Assembly (NCBI GenBank): GCA_903905285.1
Contig: CAIVFQ010000120.1
Span: 1 to 10,206, forward strand
Origin: an uncultured Alphaproteobacteria bacterium
GTDB lineage: Bacteria > Pseudomonadota > Alphaproteobacteria > Paracaedibacterales > CAIULA01
DNA length: 10,206 bases
Direction of reading: 5' to 3'
The notes under the pieces were generated by a model that searched no databases, was not told the DNA's origin, and saw only the letters and a program-made list of their open reading frames with translations. Of this stretch, positions 6,748-10,206 are shown one piece after another (within the stretch, counting starts at the first letter, position 1; each line of letters opens with the position of its first letter). A program made the translations under genes and the position numbers.

Positions 6748-8094
6748 GTGATAGAGAGTGCTTTGATTCCGCCTTTATGGCTTGGTGTTCCTTTCCTGGC
6801 CGTTCTGGCTTTGATGGCGATTGCACCTTATGCCATGCCGCGCTTGTGGCATCAGTTTGAATCGAAAATTCTTTTTGGTTTGGCTGTGGCTGCCATCGGG
6901 GGGCTTGGTCTAACGGTTGGTTGTTCAACCACGATCCATGAAGTGTCGCATGTCTTGATTCATGATTATTTTCCATTTGTGATTTTATTGTCATCTTTGT
7001 ATGTCATCACAACGGGCCTACACATAAGTTTAAACATAAAGGCGACCCCTTTTAAAAATACCGCTTTTTTGGCGGTTGGTTCTTTATTGTCCAGTGTGGT
7101 GGGGACGACAGGGGCCTCAATGATCTTGTTACGTCCTTTTATTGCCATGAACGCTCATCGTTCTCAAAAAACACATAGTGTTATTTTCTTTATTTTTCTG
7201 GTGGCAAATATTGGGGGCTGTTTAACACCGATTGGTGATCCGCCTTTGTTTTTAGGTTATTTAAATGGGGTGGATTTCTTTTGGACTTTGCAAACTTTGA
7301 TAAAGCCTTTTATCGTGACGCTGGCCGTTCTATTAGGATTCTATTATTTATTAGATTCTTACTTTTTTGGTCGTGAAAAAGACAGTGACCAGACTCCAAA
7401 AGATGAAGGAAATTTTTCTTTAACGGGGAAATTAAACCTTGTCTTATTAATGGGATTGGTAGGCGTGGTCATAGCCTCTGGGGTGTGTTCGCGATATTAT
7501 CAGTATTTGCCTACGATAGAGGTGATGGGCCAAACCGTCAGCCTGATTCAAATACTAACAAACGCAAGCTTAATCATTCTGGCATATCTATCATATGTTT
7601 TGACTCCAAAGCCTGTTCGGCATAAACAGCATTTCTCTTGGGGTCCTATCCGTGAGGTGACGCGTCTTTTTGCCGTTATTTTTGTGACGATCATTCCTGT
7701 CAATTTGATGTTGAAAGCTGCTGAATCAGGGCCCTTCGCGCAAATTTTAGAGTTAACACACCACAGCCCATCCCCTGCCTTGGTTTATTTTTGGTTAACG
7801 GGCACCTTTTCGGCATTTTTGGATAATGCTCCCACTTATTTATTGTTTTTCAAAATGGCTGGTGGTGATGCGCAAACCCTTATGACCTCTCAGGCCTCTA
7901 TTTTAATGGCGATATCGCTGGGATCTGTATTTATGGGGGCCATAACTTATATTGGTAATGCGCCCAACCTTATGGTGCGTACCCTTGCCAAACAAAGTGG
8001 TATTCCTATGCCTGGGTTCATAGGGTATATGATTTGGTCGTGTGTTATTTTATTACCCCTGTTTTTAGGAGTCAGCTTATGGATGTTTTTGTAG
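6748..8094 (+). CDS. Sodium:proton antiporter / CitMHS-like ion transporter
   Basis: Polytopic inner-membrane carrier of the ion-transporter superfamily, of the type usually annotated as a sodium:proton antiporter in Alphaproteobacteria; exchange of Na+ for H+ is the likely role, but the ion is not provable here. About 11-12 hydrophobic segments are visible across 448 residues, with a hydrophilic loop at about 208-228. The two half-repeats each have a re-entrant-type signature: GTTGASMILLRP (119-130) with NIGGCLTPIGDPPLFLG (154-170), and FSAFLDNAPTYLL (354-366) with ITYIGNAPNLMV (399-410). Asp164 and Asp359 are candidate ion-coupling residues by analogy with NhaD-like proteins. The GTG start has an AGGGA about 10 bases upstream, at the amn stop. 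The 3' end overlaps bcp by 16 bases, suggesting translational coupling. It could instead carry a carboxylate; I do not assign a symbol. Confidence 0.85.
   Translation: MIESALIPPLWLGVPFLAVLALMAIAPYAMPRLWHQFESKILFGLAVAAIGGLGLTVGCSTTIHEVSHVLIHDYFPFVILLSSLYVITTGLHISLNIKATPFKNTAFLAVGSLLSSVVGTTGASMILLRPFIAMNAHRSQKTHSVIFFIFLVANIGGCLTPIGDPPLFLGYLNGVDFFWTLQTLIKPFIVTLAVLLGFYYLLDSYFFGREKDSDQTPKDEGNFSLTGKLNLVLLMGLVGVVIASGVCSRYYQYLPTIEVMGQTVSLIQILTNASLIILAYLSYVLTPKPVRHKQHFSWGPIREVTRLFAVIFVTIIPVNLMLKAAESGPFAQILELTHHSPSPALVYFWLTGTFSAFLDNAPTYLLFFKMAGGDAQTLMTSQASILMAISLGSVFMGAITYIGNAPNLMVRTLAKQSGIPMPGFIGYMIWSCVILLPLFLGVSLWMFL
8067..8071 (+). promoter_or_regulatory. Ribosome binding site for bcp inside the antiporter gene
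   Basis: AGGAG is seven bases before ATG 8079. The reading frame is open back to a TTG at 8034, but that start has no such site and would add 15 residues not found in the family, so ATG 8079 is chosen. Confidence 0.7.
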
Positions 8095-8540
8095 ACGTTG
8101 GAACCCAAGCGCCGGATTTCAGTTTAATAGCTGATAACGGCAATCTTGTTACGCTATCCCAACTTAAGGGACAAAAGATTGTTTTGTACTTTTATCCTAA
8201 AGATGACACGTCAGGTTGTACGCAACAGGCCTGTGACTTTCGTGATCATCAGTTAGAATTTGCGGCTAAGGGTGCCATTATTTTAGGCATATCGCGTGAC
8301 GGTAACGCCAGCCATCAGAAATTCAAGGCCAAATATGCGTTAACCTTTCCTTTGTTAACGGACGATGATGGTAAGGTTTGCGAGGCTTATGCGGTTTGGA
8401 AACAAAAGTCGATGTATGGAAAAACATACTTTGGTATTGAACGATCAACGTTTTTAATTGATGAGAATTTTCATATTCAAAAGGTTTGGCGAAAAGTTAA
8501 AGTTACTGACCACTTTCAGAATGTTTTGGCCGCGTTATAA
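8079..8540 (+). CDS. bcp: Thioredoxin-dependent thiol peroxidase (BCP/PrxQ peroxiredoxin)
   Basis: Cytoplasmic peroxiredoxin that reduces hydrogen peroxide and organic hydroperoxides with electrons from thioredoxin. At 153 residues it has the normal PrxQ length. The opening GTQAPDFSL is the classic AhpC/TSA start. The active-site motif PKDDTSGCTQQACDF has peroxidatic Cys47 in P40-xxx-T44-xx-C47, and Cys52 five residues later is the resolving cysteine of the atypical 2-Cys type. Ser45 replaces the Pro common in DDTPGC, a mild substitution outside the catalytic set. Downstream, LGISRD, FPLLTDDDGKV, the usual Tyr-Gly-Lys segment (MYGKTYFGIERSTFLID) and a C-terminal helix are all present. The start lies inside the antiporter gene (16-base overlap), so translation is probably coupled. 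It is the last gene of the ftsY cluster and is followed within a few bases by a strong terminator. Confidence 0.96.
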   Translation: MDVFVDVGTQAPDFSLIADNGNLVTLSQLKGQKIVLYFYPKDDTSGCTQQACDFRDHQLEFAAKGAIILGISRDGNASHQKFKAKYALTFPLLTDDDGKVCEAYAVWKQKSMYGKTYFGIERSTFLIDENFHIQKVWRKVKVTDHFQNVLAAL

Positions 8541-8541
8541 C

Positions 8542-8570
8542 AAAAAAACCCCGCCGAAGCGGGGTTTCTT
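8542..8570. terminator. Bidirectional intrinsic terminator between bcp and the porin gene
   Basis: AAACCCCGC (8546-8554) pairs perfectly with GCGGGGTTT (8559-8567) around a CGAA tetraloop. On the plus strand it is followed by TTTCTT; on the minus strand by the seven T that complement 8542-8548. It begins immediately after the bcp stop and ends about 20 bases short of the porin stop, so it can terminate both convergent genes and looks stronger in the porin direction. Confidence 0.92.
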
Positions 8571-8591
8571 GAGAAATCTTTTGAACAAGAT

Positions 8592-10136
8592 TTAGAAGCG
8601 GTAAATGAATGATACCTGAAATCGTTTGGCAATGCCGTGCTGGCGACTTATCGTAGTTCGTTTTGCATGGGTATATTCAACACCCATTTCTAAGGCAGCT
8701 GTTGGTTTGTACATTAAGTTAACGGTGACTTGTTGGATGCGGTGGTTAACGAAGGCAATATCATCTTGATATAAGCCAATGTTATCGAGTGCTAAGCTGT
8801 CATAGGCAGGGGTAATTCCATTGGCAGCTCTGGCGTTTGTTGCAGACCTTAAAGCGTCCTTTAAAAAGCGAGCATTGTTAACTTGGCTAACACCAGCAAT
8901 TACGTTTGACCTTAAATGATCCGTCCAGTAATGTTCGAATCCAAGGATAATACCTTGCGCGAATTGAACCGCATGCGTTTTTGTTTCCACATTATAGGCC
9001 AAAGATTGGCAAGGTAAATCAAAAATATAGTGCCCAATACCCCTGCCGGCGCTGTAGTTAAAGAAGATTGAATCATATTTTGTTACAAATAGCCGCGTGG
9101 ATACACCTAAACCCCAGCCCATATCTTTGATGGTAGTGGTTTTGTCAGGGCGAATGGTGAAATAACGGGCCAATCCACGGAAAGCAATGTGCCCTAAACC
9201 TTTCTTTTCGAATCGTAATTGGGCAGTAAAGTTGGGTAAAGGTGAAACACCACGGCTTTGTGGTACAATGCGCGCATCGTTTTCTAACTGGTCAACAGCA
9301 TAAACTTGACCTGGACCTCTTGGCTTCAGTCCGGAGTATTGTGAGTAATCTGTTGTTCCTGCTTCAGCACCAATCATTAAACGGGTAGACCCATTTTCAG
9401 GTACCCAGAAAGGGTTATACCAAGTGTATCGAACCATCGGTAAGCGCAACGCGCTGTGGCCAGTGACACCATTGTGAACCAGGGTATAACCGACTGCTTC
9501 GCGGTCAGAGAAGGTTGTTGTAGTTTGGCCAAATAAGAAGCCACTTGTTTCCACGTAAACCTCTCTTAATCGGAAACAGATGCTGTTTAAAGAAATATAA
9601 TGGCGGTTTGCAATTGTTCCGTTGCCGAAATAATTGTTGGCAGCAAAGTCACCTTCAAGGAATGTCTTGATTTCGCCAACCCTTGTTTCGCTGATGGTCG
9701 AAATATTTATGTTACTTTGACGCACAAGTAGTTTTGTGTTGTGGTTAACACGTGAAGAAATCGAGCTTTTAGGGGCAATATGGTACGCTTCAAACGGGTC
9801 TCCACTGGCAGAATCCATGTCATGGTAGCCATCAAGTTTCGCCATCCCACCAATTGTAAGCCATGTATTGCTCTTTGGAAGTTTCCATCCTTTACTAATT
9901 TCAATACGATGGTTGTCTTTGGGGACGTTATCCCAAGGGTTATTGTCTTTTTCCCACTCAATGTCTGTTTGAGACTCCTTAACTGGTGAGGTTACGTGAG
10001 ATTGTGCAGTTGAATTCATAGGAGACTGTGCATCAAGTGAACACGTATTTTTTGCATAGCTCAATTGACTAAATAAACTGGTAAGACACAGCATCGGAAT
10101 GGTGGTCTTGAGTAAATGGATGGCTGATCTGGCCAT
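8592..10136 (-). CDS. DcaP-like trimeric outer-membrane porin
   Basis: Predicted outer-membrane beta-barrel that lets small, probably anionic, solutes through; specificity cannot be read from the sequence. The 514-residue precursor has a signal peptide (MAR, hydrophobic core, SYA before the likely cleavage after Ala28). Residues 29 to about 88 form a polar linker rich in Ser, Thr, Asn and Asp. The barrel starts near 92 with WLTIGGMAKLDGYHDM, the DcaP family opening. It continues with EIKTFLEGDFAANNYFGNG and the LREVYVETSGFLFGQTTTTFSD region, the family's most recognisable block. Alternating strands follow to the C-terminal RFQVSFIYRF, whose terminal Phe is the standard BAM-recognition signature. 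An N-terminal coiled coil, known from some DcaP proteins, is not evident. The start is supported by AAAGGAAG six bases upstream. It is transcribed alone, convergent to bcp. Porins of this type are frequent in Caedibacter-like endosymbionts, but that parallel is from memory. Confidence 0.9.
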   Translation of the reverse strand: MARSAIHLLKTTIPMLCLTSLFSQLSYAKNTCSLDAQSPMNSTAQSHVTSPVKESQTDIEWEKDNNPWDNVPKDNHRIEISKGWKLPKSNTWLTIGGMAKLDGYHDMDSASGDPFEAYHIAPKSSISSRVNHNTKLLVRQSNINISTISETRVGEIKTFLEGDFAANNYFGNGTIANRHYISLNSICFRLREVYVETSGFLFGQTTTTFSDREAVGYTLVHNGVTGHSALRLPMVRYTWYNPFWVPENGSTRLMIGAEAGTTDYSQYSGLKPRGPGQVYAVDQLENDARIVPQSRGVSPLPNFTAQLRFEKKGLGHIAFRGLARYFTIRPDKTTTIKDMGWGLGVSTRLFVTKYDSIFFNYSAGRGIGHYIFDLPCQSLAYNVETKTHAVQFAQGIILGFEHYWTDHLRSNVIAGVSQVNNARFLKDALRSATNARAANGITPAYDSLALDNIGLYQDDIAFVNHRIQQVTVNLMYKPTAALEMGVEYTHAKRTTISRQHGIAKRFQVSFIYRF

Positions 10137-10142
10137 AAAATG

Positions 10143-10150
10143 CTTCCTTT
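10143..10150 (-). promoter_or_regulatory. Strong ribosome binding site of the porin gene
   Basis: Read on the minus strand, AAAGGAAG lies six bases before the ATG (10136-10134), a near-ideal Shine-Dalgarno suited to an abundant outer-membrane protein. In the remaining upstream bases (10151-10206) I find no well-spaced sigma70 pair; the promoter may lie beyond the window edge. Confidence 0.65.
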
Positions 10151-10206
10151 CAGAATTTCATAGATTACGAGAGTCCTTACCTAATAGAGTAGCTCAATTT
10201 TACAAA

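Noticed and set aside
8034..8078. Longer N-terminus for bcp starting at TTG 8034
   Set aside because: The extra residues lie deep in the antiporter's last membrane segment, do not match the peroxiredoxin start, and a good ribosome binding site precedes ATG 8079.
8592..10136. Open frames antisense to, or in other frames within, the porin gene, e.g. 9707-9961 minus and 9780-9989 plus
   Set aside because: They lie within a full-length porin gene with a signal peptide and C-terminal Phe, have no ribosome binding sites, and encode no recognisable motif.
1..10206. CRISPR array, insertion sequence, transposase, tRNA or rRNA gene
   Set aside because: No regularly spaced DNA repeats, no transposase-like protein, no terminal inverted repeats and no tRNA cloverleaf were seen. 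The 33-residue repeats in the exported protein are divergent at the DNA level.

Overview
The window looks like a chromosomal segment of an alphaproteobacterium, most plausibly a host-associated lineage of the Holosporales/Caedibacter type. Grounds: moderately AT-rich DNA, the mtaB/ftsY pair that is typically adjacent in Alphaproteobacteria (from memory), a short FtsY without a long acidic A domain, a DcaP-like outer-membrane porin, and lineage-type exported proteins between housekeeping genes. The taxonomic call is inference from gene content; no rRNA gene is present.

Layout. Positions 1-185 hold no convincing gene, only a weak promoter candidate. A possibly exported alpha/beta hydrolase (186-1475) is followed by mtaB (1521-2666), a tRNA methylthiotransferase whose C-terminal TRAM domain is missing. 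Next comes an unrecognised Sec-exported protein (2785-4209) whose C-terminal half is built from about seven tandem repeats with a nearly exact 33-residue period. After it come a probable terminator and a tight same-strand cluster: ftsY (4321-5253), amn (5270-6733), an NhaD/CitMHS-like antiporter gene (6748-8094) and bcp (8079-8540). A strong hairpin terminator (8546-8567) separates this cluster from a convergent gene for a DcaP-like porin (8592-10136, minus strand). The last 70 bases are its leader and upstream region.

How it fits together. The ftsY-amn-antiporter-bcp cluster has gaps of 16 and 14 bases and one 16-base overlap, so it is probably one transcript. It joins membrane-protein targeting, purine salvage, ion homeostasis and peroxide detoxification, which are housekeeping jobs without an obvious common pathway. 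The hydrolase gene and the repeat-protein gene use many AGA/AGG arginine codons, while mtaB, ftsY and the antiporter gene hardly do. This suggests the first two are accessory genes placed around an old mtaB-ftsY core.

The most interesting point is the mtaB/repeat-protein/ftsY junction. mtaB loses its TRAM domain exactly where the exported repeat protein sits. An open frame with TRAM-like sequence appears on the far side, running into the ftsY start. I read this tentatively as a gene insertion that split mtaB. A terminator-like hairpin overlapping that putative remnant is the main evidence against it.
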